A stretch of 64,000 nucleotides of DNA from Longimicrobium sp. (GTDB lineage: Bacteria > Gemmatimonadota > Gemmatimonadetes > Longimicrobiales > Longimicrobiaceae), in NCBI GenBank assembly GCA_036377595.1, contig DASUYB010000105.1:1-64000 (forward strand). Direction: 5' to 3'. Position 1 is the first letter of the stretch, and every line of letters begins with the position of its first letter. Position numbers and translations under genes: made by a program. The notes below the pieces were generated by a model. It was given only the letters and a program-made list of their open reading frames with translations, was not told the origin of the DNA and made no database searches. Shown one piece after another: positions 52,748 through 61,979 of this stretch.

Positions 52748-52780
52748 CAGCCCCGCACGTCCGACGGACGTGCGGGGCTG
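52748..52780 (-). terminator. Intrinsic terminator after the TPR protein gene
   Basis: Perfect 16-base arms CAGCCCCGCACGTCCG / CGGACGTGCGGGGCTG around a single A. On the minus strand they are followed by GTTTTCT. It lies 109 bases past the TPR gene stop, with a repeat copy in between. The rest of the gap 52513-52747 is AT-richer and holds no supported gene. Confidence 0.75.
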
Positions 52781-52790
52781 CGCTTCGTGA

Positions 52791-52840
52791 AGTCCGCGAA
52801 GGCGGACTGCGTGTGGTCGTAGCCGCGGCTTCAGCCGCAT
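52791..52840. repeat. AGTCCGCGAAGGCGGACT repeat copy
   Basis: AGTCCGCGAAGGCGGACTGC, then GTGTGGTCGTAGCCGCGGCTTCAGCCGCA, the same order and orientation as at 17230-17279. Confidence 0.75.
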
Positions 52841-52888
52841 CCTCCACCCTCGAACCGCGTCTGGCCGACGGCGGACCTTCGCCTCGCC

Positions 52889-54385
52889 TCACGGCGTTTC
52901 GGCGCGGCGGACGGCGTCCTTCTGCACCAGCGCGATCCCGGCATTGTTGAAGTGGTACTCGGCCACGCGCTGGAACAGCCGCCGCGCCTCGTCCGCGCGC
53001 CCGGCGCCATCCAGCGCCAGCGCGCGGTGATAGGTGGCATACGGATCGTTCGGATCGGCGTGCTCGAAGTGCGCGGCCGCCTGCGCGTAGTGCTGCTGCA
53101 GCAGCTCGATCATCCCCATCAGCTCGTGCGCCGCCTCGGCCTTGCGCGGGTCGGAGAGCGGCTCCACCGCCGTCATGTAGCGGCGATACGCCTCACCCGC
53201 CGCCGCGTAGTCGCCGCGGCGCGCGGCCAGCATCCCCTCCCAGTACGCCGCGTTGGCCTCCGCGCGGCGCCGGAAGTTGGCCGAGCCGCTCCCCTCCGCC
53301 TCGCTCGCGGCCAGCTGGTTGCGTTGGGTGACGGCGCGGCCGGCGGCATCCAGCAGGTTCGCGTGCAGCGCGACGACGGCCTCCGTCTCCAGCGCGAAGA
53401 TCTTCGAGCCGAGCGGGTCGGGCACGTTCATCCCGTCGATCGACGCCACCAGCCGGTCCAGCTCCTCCACCGCGGCCCGCGGGTTCCCCTGGTGCACCGA
53501 CACCAGCGCGCGCCAGACGGGATACGTCGCCTTCTCGTTCCCCCGCCCCAAAGCGGCCGCCGTCTCGTAGTCGGCGCGCGCCTGGTCGTACCGGCCCAGG
53601 AACGAGTTCACGTGCCCGCGCTGCTGCAGCGGCGATCCCTCGCGCGGCGCCAGCTGGGCCGAGCGCGTGTACGCCGCCCGCGCGGCCTCCAGCTGCCCCT
53701 GCATGCGGAAAACGTCGCCCTGCACGTCGTACACGTAGCTCTCGTCGGGCGCGGCGGCCACGGCGACGCGGATCGCCTCCTCCGCCTTCGGCAGGTCGCG
53801 CGGCTCGGCGAGGTACTGGTTGGCCAGCGTCATCAGCGCCGGCGCGAACTGCGCCGCCGCCTGGGTGGCCTGCCGCAGCGTGGCGCGGGCGTCCTCTTCG
53901 CGCCCCAGGAGCGCCTGTACGCGGGCCAGCTCCATCAGCGCGCGCGGGGTGTTCGGCTGCGCGGCCACGAGCTGCTGCGCCAGGGTGAGCTCACCCTGCA
54001 CGTCGTTGTCGAGGTCCTTCCGCGCCATCTGGATCAGCAGCCGCTCGGCCGGCGTAGCTTGCGCCGCGTTCGCCTCCGCGCGCTCCAGGTTGGCGCGGAA
54101 CTCGTCCAGCGAGTTGGCGTTCTCGGCCAGCTGGAGATAGGCGAACGCGAACGCCGGGTCCGCCTGCACCGCCATCGCGAAGTGCTCGCGCGCGGAGACG
54201 GGGTTCCCGAAGTCCATGTCGTGCTGCCCGGCCGCGAAGTGCTCCATGGCCGCCTGCGGGTGCTGCGCGGACGGGAACATCATCGTGGCGCGGCGGATCT
54301 GCGGCTGGGGCTGCGCCGCCAGTACGTGCGCGGACAACACGGCCAGCGCGGCGGCCAGCAGCGGCGCGAGGCGTGGGAGCTTCAT
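52889..54385 (-). CDS. Secreted TPR-repeat protein
   Basis: A 498-residue exported protein (signal MKLPRLAPLLAAALAVLSAHVLA). At least eight tetratricopeptide units can be followed: AREHFAMAVQADPAFAFAYLQLAE, DARATLRQATQAAAQFAPALMTL, AYTRSAQLAPREGSPLQQRG, YHRALALDGAGRADEARRLF and others. TPR arrays bind other proteins; no enzyme domain is present. Confidence 0.85.
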   Translation of the reverse strand: MKLPRLAPLLAAALAVLSAHVLAAQPQPQIRRATMMFPSAQHPQAAMEHFAAGQHDMDFGNPVSAREHFAMAVQADPAFAFAYLQLAENANSLDEFRANLERAEANAAQATPAERLLIQMARKDLDNDVQGELTLAQQLVAAQPNTPRALMELARVQALLGREEDARATLRQATQAAAQFAPALMTLANQYLAEPRDLPKAEEAIRVAVAAAPDESYVYDVQGDVFRMQGQLEAARAAYTRSAQLAPREGSPLQQRGHVNSFLGRYDQARADYETAAALGRGNEKATYPVWRALVSVHQGNPRAAVEELDRLVASIDGMNVPDPLGSKIFALETEAVVALHANLLDAAGRAVTQRNQLAASEAEGSGSANFRRRAEANAAYWEGMLAARRGDYAAAGEAYRRYMTAVEPLSDPRKAEAAHELMGMIELLQQHYAQAAAHFEHADPNDPYATYHRALALDGAGRADEARRLFQRVAEYHFNNAGIALVQKDAVRRAETP

Positions 54386-54476
54386 GGGGCCTCCGTGGGC
54401 TGGAGGAGACGGATGACGGGCCCGGCGCGGAATCGCCCCGTGCTCGCCGGCCGGAGGGGACGGCAGGGTGGATACG

Positions 54477-54510
54477 CGCGGCGGGCGGAGATGGATCTCC
54501 GCCCGCCGCG
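54477..54510. repeat. Perfect 16-base palindrome between minus-strand genes
   Basis: CGCGGCGGGCGGAGAT and ATCTCCGCCCGCCGCG are perfect arms around GG, 14 bases past the flavoenzyme stop codon. No T-run follows on the minus strand, so terminator or binding site both remain possible. Confidence 0.6.
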
Positions 54511-54523
54511 GGTCGTTCAGGAC

Positions 54524-55978
54524 TCAGGACGACGAGCCCGGTGCGATGTTCTGGTTCACCCGGAAGAGGTTCTCCGGGTCGTACCGCCGCTTCACCTCCA
54601 CCAAGCGGGCGTAGTTGGCGCCGTACGCGGCGGGAACGCGGTCGGTCTCGTCCTGCGTGAGGAAGTTCACGTACACGGCGCCGGTGGCGAACGGCGCCGC
54701 CGCGTCGAACAGGCCACGTGCCCAGCCGATGCACGCCTCGTCCTTCGCGGGATCGGCCCAGCGGCCGTGCACGTTGATGGCGAACTCGGCGTTGCGGTGG
54801 CCATACGCCGTCGCGCCGTCGGGAACGCGCGCCATCGCTCCGCCCAGCAGCGCGAACGCGATCTCCGTCTGCGGGTCGGGAATGTGCCGCGCGGCGTCCA
54901 CCAGCACGTCGATCAGCCCGTCGCTCAGCCCGGTGAAGTCGTGCGACTTCCAGTAGTTCCGCATCCCCGGCGTCAGCAGCGGGTCGAGGATCTGCTGCCA
55001 CGCGGTGAACGGCATCGGCCCCACGTGCACGCCCACGGGATGGCCGAACTCGCGCAGCGGCGCGGTCGCGGCATCCGCGCCGTTCAGGTCGCCGGAGTGG
55101 CAGATGGCCAGCGCCAGGATCTCCCTGCCGTGCCACTCGGGCGGGAGGAAGGGGAGCGGCGGCGCCAGGCGCAGCACGAACCAGCACACCAGCTCCTCGG
55201 GCGCGGTGCGAACGAACTCGCGGTAGAAGCGCAGCACGGCGGGCGCGTCGTCCAGCGGGTGGACCACGAGGCCGGCGAACACGTCCGGACCGACCGGGTG
55301 CAGCCGGAACTCGAACGAGGTGACCACTCCGAAGTTGCCACCGCCGCCGCGGATGGCCCAGAACAGGTCCGGGTTCTCCGTCTCGCTGGCGCGCACCAGC
55401 TCGCCGTCCGCGGTCACCACGTCGGCGGAGACCAGGCTGTCGATCGTCATCCCCCGGCTGCGGCTGAGCCATCCGAATCCCCCGCCCAGCGTCAGCCCGG
55501 CGATCCCCGTGGTCGAGTTGATCCCCATCGGCAGCGCCAGCCCGTGCGCCTGCGTCTCGTGGTCGACGTCGCCCAGCGTGCACCCGGCCTCCACGCGGGC
55601 GATGCGGCTCGCGGGGTCGACCCAGACGGAGCGCATGGGCGAGAGGTCCATCACCACGCCGCCGTCGCACACCGCGTTGCCGGCGATGTTGTGCCCGCCG
55701 CCGCGCACCGCCAGCGGCAGCCCGCTCCCGCGCGCGAAGCGCACCGCGCGGCGCACGTCGGCCGCGCCGCGGCAGCGCACGATCACCGCGGGGCGCCGGT
55801 CGATCATCGCGTTCCACACCGCGCGCGCCTCGTCGTAGCCCGTGTCGCCGGGGAGGACGATCTCGCCGCGAATGGCCGCGCGCAGCTCGGCGATCGCCAC
55901 CTCGAGCTCCGCACCCGCCAGGATGCGAACGTCGGTCAGGTCGATATGGGTGGACGGGGTGGAGACGGTGTCGGACAT
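54524..55978 (-). CDS. FAD-binding oxidoreductase, berberine bridge enzyme type
   Basis: A 484-residue flavoprotein. The FAD domain includes AVRGGGHNIAGNAVCDGG, where the His attaches FAD and the Cys may do so too. The GINSTTGIAGLTLGGGFGWLSR block follows, with FWAIRGGGGNFGVVTSFEF in the middle. The C-terminal BBE motif is YDPENLFRVNQNI. The ATG is preceded by GGGAGGGAAG. Relatives oxidise sugars or alkaloid-like substrates; the substrate here is unknown. Confidence 0.93.
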   Translation of the reverse strand: MSDTVSTPSTHIDLTDVRILAGAELEVAIAELRAAIRGEIVLPGDTGYDEARAVWNAMIDRRPAVIVRCRGAADVRRAVRFARGSGLPLAVRGGGHNIAGNAVCDGGVVMDLSPMRSVWVDPASRIARVEAGCTLGDVDHETQAHGLALPMGINSTTGIAGLTLGGGFGWLSRSRGMTIDSLVSADVVTADGELVRASETENPDLFWAIRGGGGNFGVVTSFEFRLHPVGPDVFAGLVVHPLDDAPAVLRFYREFVRTAPEELVCWFVLRLAPPLPFLPPEWHGREILALAICHSGDLNGADAATAPLREFGHPVGVHVGPMPFTAWQQILDPLLTPGMRNYWKSHDFTGLSDGLIDVLVDAARHIPDPQTEIAFALLGGAMARVPDGATAYGHRNAEFAINVHGRWADPAKDEACIGWARGLFDAAAPFATGAVYVNFLTQDETDRVPAAYGANYARLVEVKRRYDPENLFRVNQNIAPGSSS

Positions 55979-56273
55979 GCTTCCCTCCCTCTCGAAAACG
56001 AGCACGCGGCCACCGGCATAGGCGCCAGCGGCCGGCGGTGGGGCCGATCTCAGCGGAGTGGGGCGTGGGATTCGTGGCGCATGGGACCTCTTCGACGCGT
56101 TCGCACGCGGCCACGAGAGGTGCGGCAAGGACGCGCCGCATCGCCGCCGGATGAACGGAGGTCAACCCGGGGGTGATGAAGCTAAGGAGCGCGAGGTGGA
56201 TGTCCAGCAAACGTTTGTGGATGAACGACTTGTCCGGGCAACGCAAATCACGGAAAGCCGGGAGCGGACGCAA

Positions 56274-56307
56274 AACGGGGCAGCCGGTGGATGCAGGCCG
56301 CCCCGTT
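56274..56307 (-). terminator. Intrinsic terminator after the LigD-type ligase gene
   Basis: AACGGGGC / GCCCCGTT arms enclose GC-rich sequence; on the minus strand TTTTGCG follows. It lies 16 bases past the stop. The remaining gap to 55979 holds no supported gene. Confidence 0.55.
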
Positions 56308-56323
56308 CACGTCGATGCGGCCA

Positions 56324-57121
56324 TCACGGCGCGGCAGGATCGCCCTCCGGCGCCATTACGGCGTGCCGCAGCTTCGTCCCCGGCCTCCACGCCAGCGCCT
56401 TCACCGCCACCTCCATCCCGGGCGCCAGCGACGCGAGCGCGCGGCGCGACCAGATGGAAACCATCCCCGCCGGGTTCCCGTCCCCGTCCGCCACCTTCAC
56501 GCCATCCGCGAGCACGGTGGTGACGGTGAAGCGGTAGGGGTGCCAGCACTTCACCTTCAGCCAGTCGCGCGAGCGCACGCCGGGTCGGTAGTGGCTGCGG
56601 ATGCGCTTGGAGACGATCCCTTCGAGCCCCAGCTCGTACGCGCGGCGATGCAGCGCGGGGCCGCTACCCACCATGTGGTCGCAGTAGCGCACCACGTCGC
56701 AGCGCCCGGCGATCAGCTCGCGCAGCATCTCCTTGCGCAGGAGCAGGTCCACCTCGAGCAGCGTGCGGCCGCCGGCGTGCAGCACGTCGAACACCTGGTA
56801 CCCCAGCGCCGGCGCAAAACGGCCGCCGCGCATCGCCCGGTGCAGCGCGTTGAAGTCGGGGAGCCCGTCCGCGCCGACGGCCACCACCTCGCCGTCCAGG
56901 TACGCGCGCTCGATCCCGAGCGCCTCCACGGCGTCGGCCACGCGCCGCAGATTCGGCGTCCAGTCGTTGCCGTTGCGCGTCAGCAGCCGCGCGCGGCCGT
57001 GCTCGATGCGGCAGAGGAGGCGGTAGCCGTCGTACTTGACCTCGTGGATCCACCGCTCGCCCTCGGGCGCGGCGGGGGCGACGGTCAGGAGCTGCGGGGC
57101 GATGGTGGCGGGCAGCGGCAT
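56324..57121 (-). CDS. ATP-dependent DNA ligase, LigD ligase-domain type
   Basis: A 265-residue ligase from the ATG at 57121. EVKYDGYR carries the adenylated Lys29, LDGEVVAV, LGLEGIVSKR and RDWLKVKC follow, and a short OB domain ends the protein. It corresponds to the ligase part of LigD used in non-homologous end joining, but has no polymerase or phosphoesterase part and no Ku gene nearby. This is the second ATP-dependent ligase in the window. Confidence 0.9.
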   Translation of the reverse strand: MPLPATIAPQLLTVAPAAPEGERWIHEVKYDGYRLLCRIEHGRARLLTRNGNDWTPNLRRVADAVEALGIERAYLDGEVVAVGADGLPDFNALHRAMRGGRFAPALGYQVFDVLHAGGRTLLEVDLLLRKEMLRELIAGRCDVVRYCDHMVGSGPALHRRAYELGLEGIVSKRIRSHYRPGVRSRDWLKVKCWHPYRFTVTTVLADGVKVADGDGNPAGMVSIWSRRALASLAPGMEVAVKALAWRPGTKLRHAVMAPEGDPAAP

Positions 57122-57354
57122 CGGACGAAGAGCCGGCGCTCTCCGCGTCCACTTGCCGCGAAAACGAAAGCGCCTCCGCGGCCGGATGGTGGCGGAGGCG
57201 CTGTACGATTCTGAATCGGCGTCGGCTCGCACGAGGCGAGCTTCCCCAGTCTACGGCTCGCCGGCCGGCGGATCAATCGCAACACCGTGCACCTTTTGAA
57301 GATGCGCGGTGGTGGACAGTCTCCCTACGGTGGCGAAGAACGAGCGGAAAACAG

Positions 57355-57390
57355 AGCGCCCCGGCGAGCCTGAAGGCTTGCCGGGGCGCT
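57355..57390 (-). terminator. Terminator of the tRNA Leu-fMet-Val operon
   Basis: AGCGCCCCGGCGAGCC and GGCTTGCCGGGGCGCT pair with one G-T wobble around TGAA. On the minus strand CTGTTTTCC follows. It sits 16 bases past tRNA-Val. Confidence 0.75.
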
Positions 57391-57405
57391 GATTCTGTTT
57401 CCGGA

Positions 57406-57479
57406 TGGTCGATCAGGGACTCGAACCCCGGACCTCTCGCATGTGAGGCGAGCGCTCTAACCAGCTGAGCTAATCGACC
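57406..57479 (-). tRNA. tRNA-Val (CAC)
   Basis: Cloverleaf with acceptor GGTCGAT/ATCGACC, D-arm AGCTCAGCTGGTTAGAGC, anticodon loop CTCACAT giving CAC, and T-arm GGGGTTCGAGTCCC. CCA is not encoded. Confidence 0.95.
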
Positions 57480-57485
57480 TTGCAG

Positions 57486-57559
<74 letters not shown>

Positions 57560-57573
57560 ACACGTCCAACAAG

Positions 57574-57657
57574 TGCTCCCGAGAGGACTCGAACCTCCAC
57601 GAGCTTGCGCCCACTAGATCCTGAATCTAGCGCGTCTACCAATTCCGCCACAGGAGC
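57574..57657 (-). tRNA. tRNA-Leu (CAG)
   Basis: 84 bases with acceptor GCTCCTG/CGGGAGC, anticodon loop TTCAGGA (CAG) and the long variable arm of class II tRNAs. First of three cotranscribed tRNAs on the minus strand. Confidence 0.95.
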
Positions 57658-57662
57658 ACGAA

Positions 57663-57724
57663 GGTGCGCCCGAAGGCGCACCAGCAAGGCCCTAATTATA
57701 ACCAGATTCCCCTCGTTGGGGAAG
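57663..57724 (-). promoter_or_regulatory. Candidate promoter and leader hairpin of the tRNA operon
   Basis: On the minus strand a consensus TATAAT (57695-57700) lies 38 bases before tRNA-Leu. A weak TTCCCC box lies 17 bases further up. The short leader holds a perfect GGTGCGCC-CGAA-GGCGCACC hairpin (57663-57682). Confidence 0.5.
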
Positions 57725-58025
57725 CCCCACCCGATCCGTTTCCTCTCGCGCCGACGGACTCCTCACCGCCGCAATTCGATCACCTTGTTTCTCCTGTTTA
57801 GACACTATCCAAACGCTTCGGGCACTGCCTCGCACATGTACGAGTGCGAAATAGAATTGCCATTCTCCGTCATCTCACTGTCCAAGCTACATGGTGCGGG
57901 ATGAAAATTGCAGCGCAAAAGAAGTGATCAAGCGCGGCGAGGGATGACTGCGGTTGGTGTCACCCAGGCATCCCGGAAGTCACCGCGTGCGCGGCATCCT
58001 TTTCCACTTATCCTGGAGGAAGCCC

Positions 58026-58256
58026 ATGGCCCGGGTGAACATGAGCGTGGAGAAGCTCGAGGTGCAGTCGTTCTCGACCAGCGACAGCGGCGGCACCGCG
58101 GTGCTGGACGCGCCGCGGCGGGAGGAGAAGCGGAAGGGGAACGCGATCGTCGCGGGCGACTACTCGGACATGCTGGGCAACACCGCGTGGTGCGACACGG
58201 ACCGCGACTGCAGCGGCGTCTGCCTGGTGGCCACCAACGTCTGCTACGCCTGCTGA
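58026..58256 (+). CDS. Orphan RiPP precursor, pinensin/lanthipeptide-like leader
   Basis: A 76-residue peptide with GGAGGA six bases before the ATG. The N-terminal part (SVEKLEVQSFSTSDS) resembles the leader of pinensin-type class I lanthipeptide precursors, in which an LxVxSFxT segment is recognised by modifying enzymes. The C-terminal 25 residues are the likely core: five Cys (WC, DC, VC, VC, AC) among Thr and Ser residues. A charged linker (RREEKRKGN) lies between. No LanB, LanC, protease or exporter gene is in the window, so maturation enzymes must be encoded elsewhere. A hairpin terminator follows. Confidence 0.7.
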   Translation: MARVNMSVEKLEVQSFSTSDSGGTAVLDAPRREEKRKGNAIVAGDYSDMLGNTAWCDTDRDCSGVCLVATNVCYAC

Positions 58257-58288
58257 CGAGCCGCGAGAGCGCGCGCAGCACGTGAACA

Positions 58289-58314
58289 CCCCGGCAGCGC
58301 AGGAGCTGCCGGGG
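58289..58314 (+). terminator. Terminator after the peptide precursor
   Basis: Perfect 10-base arms CCCCGGCAGC / GCTGCCGGGG around six bases, 32 bases past the precursor stop, followed by CGTTCGTGT. It may also serve the convergent amidohydrolase gene. Confidence 0.6.
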
Positions 58315-58374
58315 CGTTCGTGTCGTCAGGTCTGGTGACCTGTGTCCGCGCAGGCCACGCCGTTGGCCGGGTAC

Positions 58375-59598
58375 TCAGGGCCGACCGCCGGTGCTCGTGC
58401 GGTCGACGACCACCCGGCCGCGCGCCATCACGAAGGCGGGCCGCTGCAGCACGGTCAGGTCGAGCAGCGGGTTCTCGGCCACGGCGACCAGCGAGGCCTC
58501 GCCTCCCTCGCGAAGCGCGCCGTAACCCGCGGGCAGGCCCAGGCAATCGGCGGCCACGACCGTCGCGGCGCGCAGCACCTCCGCCTCGCCGAAGCCGATG
58601 GCGCGCAGCGCGAGCAGCTCCGCCGCGTTGGTGCCGTGCGCCAGCACGCCCGCGTCCGTCCCCACGACGATGCGCGCCCCCGCCGCGCGCAGCCGGAGGA
58701 GCGCCCGCGCGGCCGCGTCCCGCGGCGCTCCCTCCGAGACGGTGGCGAGGGTGGACGCCACGCACATCCGCTCGCGGCCCAGCACCCCGGCGGCCGTGGA
58801 GTCCACGATCGGCGTGTGCGCGAGCAGGCGCGCTCCCGCCCGCGTGGCCTGCAGCGCGCCCGCCTGCCCGATCGCGTGCGCGGCGACCGGGACGCGGGCG
58901 GCCGCCGCCTCGGCCGCGACCGCGCCGAGCTCGCCCGGGGTGAGCTCCACCGAATCGGGGTAAGCGAGCGCCGTCTCCGTCCACCCCGTGACGCAGACCT
59001 TCAGCAGCGACGCGCCGGCGGCGAGGTCCGCGCGCGCACGGGAGCGTGCCTCCTCCTCCCCGCGCACGGTCGCGCCGCCGAACTCGCAGACGCCGCCCCG
59101 CCCGCCGATCCACGAGCCGGCGGCGATGATCGCCGGGCCCGGGATGCTGTCGGCCGCGATCCGGGCGCGGAGCCGCAGCGCCTGGTGTGCGGCCGAGCCG
59201 AGGTCCGCCACGGTGGTGAACCCCGCTTCCACCGTCCTGCGCGCGTTCTCCGCGGGCGGCCCGCCCAGGGTGAGGTGCACGTGCGCATCGATCAGCCCCG
59301 GCAGCACGGTGTAGCGGGAGAGATCGACCACCGTCGCTCCGACCGGCAGGGTACCCGGCGGGGCGCCGCTCCAGCGCCGCGTGACCACGCCGTTCTCCAC
59401 CAGCAGCGTCACCCCGTCCTGCAGCGTCATGCTGGAGACGTCGAGGACGTGTCCCGTCCGGATCACGTACGCCTGCGCCGCCGCCGGCGTGCCGGCGCAG
59501 GCCAGGAGCGCGGCGGCGAGGAGGGGACGGAGGCGGACGAGCGCCTCCCTAGGCCCCCTGGGGGCGGGCGTGGCGCGGCGGAGGTCGGGCCTGGCCAT
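58375..59598 (-). CDS. Secreted amidohydrolase family protein
   Basis: A 407-residue metal-dependent hydrolase with an N-terminal export segment (LRPLLAAALLACAGTPAAAQ). DAHVHL gives two metal His residues, LLKVCVTGW the Lys that is usually carbamylated, VAAHAIG and LAHTPIVD further His ligands, and VVGTDAG the last Asp. Relatives cleave imidazole, dipeptide or organophosphate substrates. The upstream stretch 59599-59951 holds no supported feature. Confidence 0.9.
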   Translation of the reverse strand: MARPDLRRATPAPRGPREALVRLRPLLAAALLACAGTPAAAQAYVIRTGHVLDVSSMTLQDGVTLLVENGVVTRRWSGAPPGTLPVGATVVDLSRYTVLPGLIDAHVHLTLGGPPAENARRTVEAGFTTVADLGSAAHQALRLRARIAADSIPGPAIIAAGSWIGGRGGVCEFGGATVRGEEEARSRARADLAAGASLLKVCVTGWTETALAYPDSVELTPGELGAVAAEAAAARVPVAAHAIGQAGALQATRAGARLLAHTPIVDSTAAGVLGRERMCVASTLATVSEGAPRDAAARALLRLRAAGARIVVGTDAGVLAHGTNAAELLALRAIGFGEAEVLRAATVVAADCLGLPAGYGALREGGEASLVAVAENPLLDLTVLQRPAFVMARGRVVVDRTSTGGRP

Positions 59599-59951
59599 GC
59601 GTCCTCCTGCGAAAGGCGTTTTCCGTTTCAGGTTGCGGATAGGTTCCGCTCGGGTGCGCCCGCCAGACCGGCTGACTGGCAGACCGGCTTTCGCTCTGGT
59701 CGAGGCCGGGCAGGGGAGGAGTGGATGAGCGGCGCCGATCTCTGGACACGAGCGGGCACGACGACCGACGTGTTGCTACGAACCATCGTCGCACGCGCCG
59801 TGATACCTCGCCCGGGAAACCAAAGTGCCTCCTGAGACGGCGATGGCGGCGATCGCTCCGCGGGCGCAGGTTGCCGCCGCGGTCGGGGGAACGCGGTACA
59901 CGCATGTGCACGCGACCCCACCAACCCATCCCCTCCGGTACGGACAAGCGA

Positions 59952-59985
59952 AAGCCCCGGCAGCGTTAATCCGCTGTCGGGGCTT
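59952..59985 (-). terminator. Terminator of tRNA-Arg
   Basis: AAGCCCCGGCAGCG and CGCTGTCGGGGCTT pair with one wobble around six bases. On the minus strand TTTCGC follows. It lies 12 bases past tRNA-Arg. Confidence 0.75.
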
Positions 59986-59997
59986 CACTTGAGAAGG

Positions 59998-60071
<74 letters not shown>

Positions 60072-60219
60072 AAAAAAGCAACGAGCTAACTCGTTGCGCG
60101 GAGATAAGTTATCACCTTCCATCCACCGAGTCAACCCCGTGGCTAAGCCGTTGGCCGGCCATGGCTTGGAGGTCGGACGAGCGCTGCAGCAGGTTGCGGA
60201 ATCGGCAGGCGCCCTCCGA

Positions 60220-61716
60220 TCATCCTTCGCGGAGAATCCGCTTCAGGATCTTCCCCGTCGGGCTCTTGGGGATCGCGTCCACGAAGGCGATCCGGCGCGG
60301 CACCTTGTACGCGGCCATGCGCTCGCGGCAGAACGCCTCCACCTCGCCTTCCGTGCACGCGCCGGCACCCTGGAGGACGACGAAGGCGGCGACGGCCTCG
60401 CCCTTCACCTCGTCGGGGAGGCCGACGACGGCGCACTCCTTTACGGCCGGATGCGTGTACAGCACCTCCTCGACCTCGCGCGGCCAGACCTTGAATCCCG
60501 CCGCGTTGATCATGTCCTTCACCCGGTCCACCAGCCAGTAGAAGCCATCGCCGTCGCGGTAGCCCACGTCGCCGGTGTGGAACCAGCCGCCGCGCAGCGC
60601 CTCGGCCGACTCGGCGGGACGGTTGAAATAGCCCAGCATCACGTTGGGCCCGCGGATGCAGATCTCCCCCCACTCGCCGTCGGGCACCTCGGCGTCGTCG
60701 GGGCCGACGACCTTCATCTCCACATTCTCGATGGGCGTGCCGATGGAGCCGGGCCGGTATGCGTACTCGTGGTTGTACGCGGCGAACGGGCTCGTCTCCG
60801 TCAGCCCGTATCCCTCGAACACCGGCATGCCGAACGTTTCCTGCCACCGGCGCGCCACTTCCACCGGCATCGTGGCCGCGGCGGAGAAGCAGTAGCGGAC
60901 GTCCGGCAGCTCCACGGGGGTCACGCCGGCGTTCAGCAGGTAGATGTAGATGGTGGGAACGGCGTACAGGTGCGTCATCCGCTGCGCGCGCAGCTGCGCC
61001 GGCGTGGTCTCGGGATCGAAGCGCCGGTGCAGGAGCACGGTGCCGCCGGAGTTGAGCGCGGAGTTGAGGATGAAGTCCTGCGCGAAGCAGTGGAACAGCG
61101 GCACGAACAGGCCATGCCGGTCACCCGGCCGCGAGCCGACGCAGTAGCAGGTGGAGTGGTAGTTGGAGACCACGTTCCCGTGCGAAAGCACCGCGCCCTT
61201 CTGCTTTCCCGTGGTTCCCGAGGTGTAGAGGATGGCCGCCGGGTCGTCGCGCTCCATCTCCCGCGCGCGGTACCGATCGGGCCGCCCCGCGCACAGCTCG
61301 TCGAGCGTGCGCTCCCCCGCCGCGTCGCCTTCGCAGACCACCAGCTCGCGCAGCGTGGCGAGCTCCCCGCGCAGCGGCGCCACTTCCGGCAGCAGCGCGG
61401 CGGTGGTGAAGACGACGCCCGCGCCGCTGTCGCCCAGCACGTAGCGCAGCTCGTCGGTCTTCAGCAGCGCGTTCACCGAGACGGCCACCGCGCCCACCTT
61501 CTGCGCGGCCAGGTAGGCGACGGCGAACTCAGGAAGGTTGGGAAGGAAGAGGGCGATGCGATCCCCAGCCGCCACGCCCAGCGCGCTCAGCCCGTGCGCC
61601 GCGCGGCTCGCCTGTGTCTCCAACTGCGCGTAGGTGATGGAGCGGCCCTCGAACTCGATGGCGACGGCGTCGGGAAAGAGCCGTGCGGAGCGCTCCAGGT
61701 TCTGCGCGACGTTCAT
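60220..61716 (-). CDS. Acyl-CoA synthetase (AMP-binding, long-chain fatty acid ligase type)
   Basis: A 498-residue adenylating enzyme that activates a carboxylic acid with ATP and CoA. ILYTSGTTGKQKGAV binds phosphate, EGYGLTETSP is motif A5, GWFHTGDVGYRDGDGFYWLVDRVKD the hinge region, and KSPTGKILKRILRE holds the catalytic Lys near the C-terminus. Start at the ATG at 61716, where homology begins; the upstream frame is not conserved in type. Probable fatty acid substrate is inferred from overall similarity. Confidence 0.93.
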   Translation of the reverse strand: MNVAQNLERSARLFPDAVAIEFEGRSITYAQLETQASRAAHGLSALGVAAGDRIALFLPNLPEFAVAYLAAQKVGAVAVSVNALLKTDELRYVLGDSGAGVVFTTAALLPEVAPLRGELATLRELVVCEGDAAGERTLDELCAGRPDRYRAREMERDDPAAILYTSGTTGKQKGAVLSHGNVVSNYHSTCYCVGSRPGDRHGLFVPLFHCFAQDFILNSALNSGGTVLLHRRFDPETTPAQLRAQRMTHLYAVPTIYIYLLNAGVTPVELPDVRYCFSAAATMPVEVARRWQETFGMPVFEGYGLTETSPFAAYNHEYAYRPGSIGTPIENVEMKVVGPDDAEVPDGEWGEICIRGPNVMLGYFNRPAESAEALRGGWFHTGDVGYRDGDGFYWLVDRVKDMINAAGFKVWPREVEEVLYTHPAVKECAVVGLPDEVKGEAVAAFVVLQGAGACTEGEVEAFCRERMAAYKVPRRIAFVDAIPKSPTGKILKRILREG

Positions 61717-61979
61717 CGGTGTAGCGGGACTGGGAGATGACGGAGGTGCCGTCCGCAACCTAGGTACCGATTCGGCCACCGGGAAGACGGAATGCCGCTC
61801 TCCGCCGGATACGCGGTCGTGGCGCCGGAGGATCGTACCAGCCGTTGCCGCATCGAGACGCCTGCCCGCTTGGCATCGCCGCGACGAAGGCGATACGTTG
61901 CGCGGCACCAGGCCCCTCGCGATCACCGACCGACGCCCAGCCCGCGGCCGGCCATCTCCCGACCCGGAGACGTTCCCTT

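Noticed and set aside
52952-56176. Plus-strand open frame of over 1000 codons opposite the TPR and flavoenzyme genes
   Set aside because: It crosses two well-supported minus-strand genes and encodes an Arg/His/Val-rich shadow sequence.
58026-58256. Peptide precursor considered as a lasso peptide or thiopeptide
   Set aside because: Five Cys residues and the LEVQSF-type leader fit lanthipeptide-like precursors better, and no lasso cyclase or protease gene is near.
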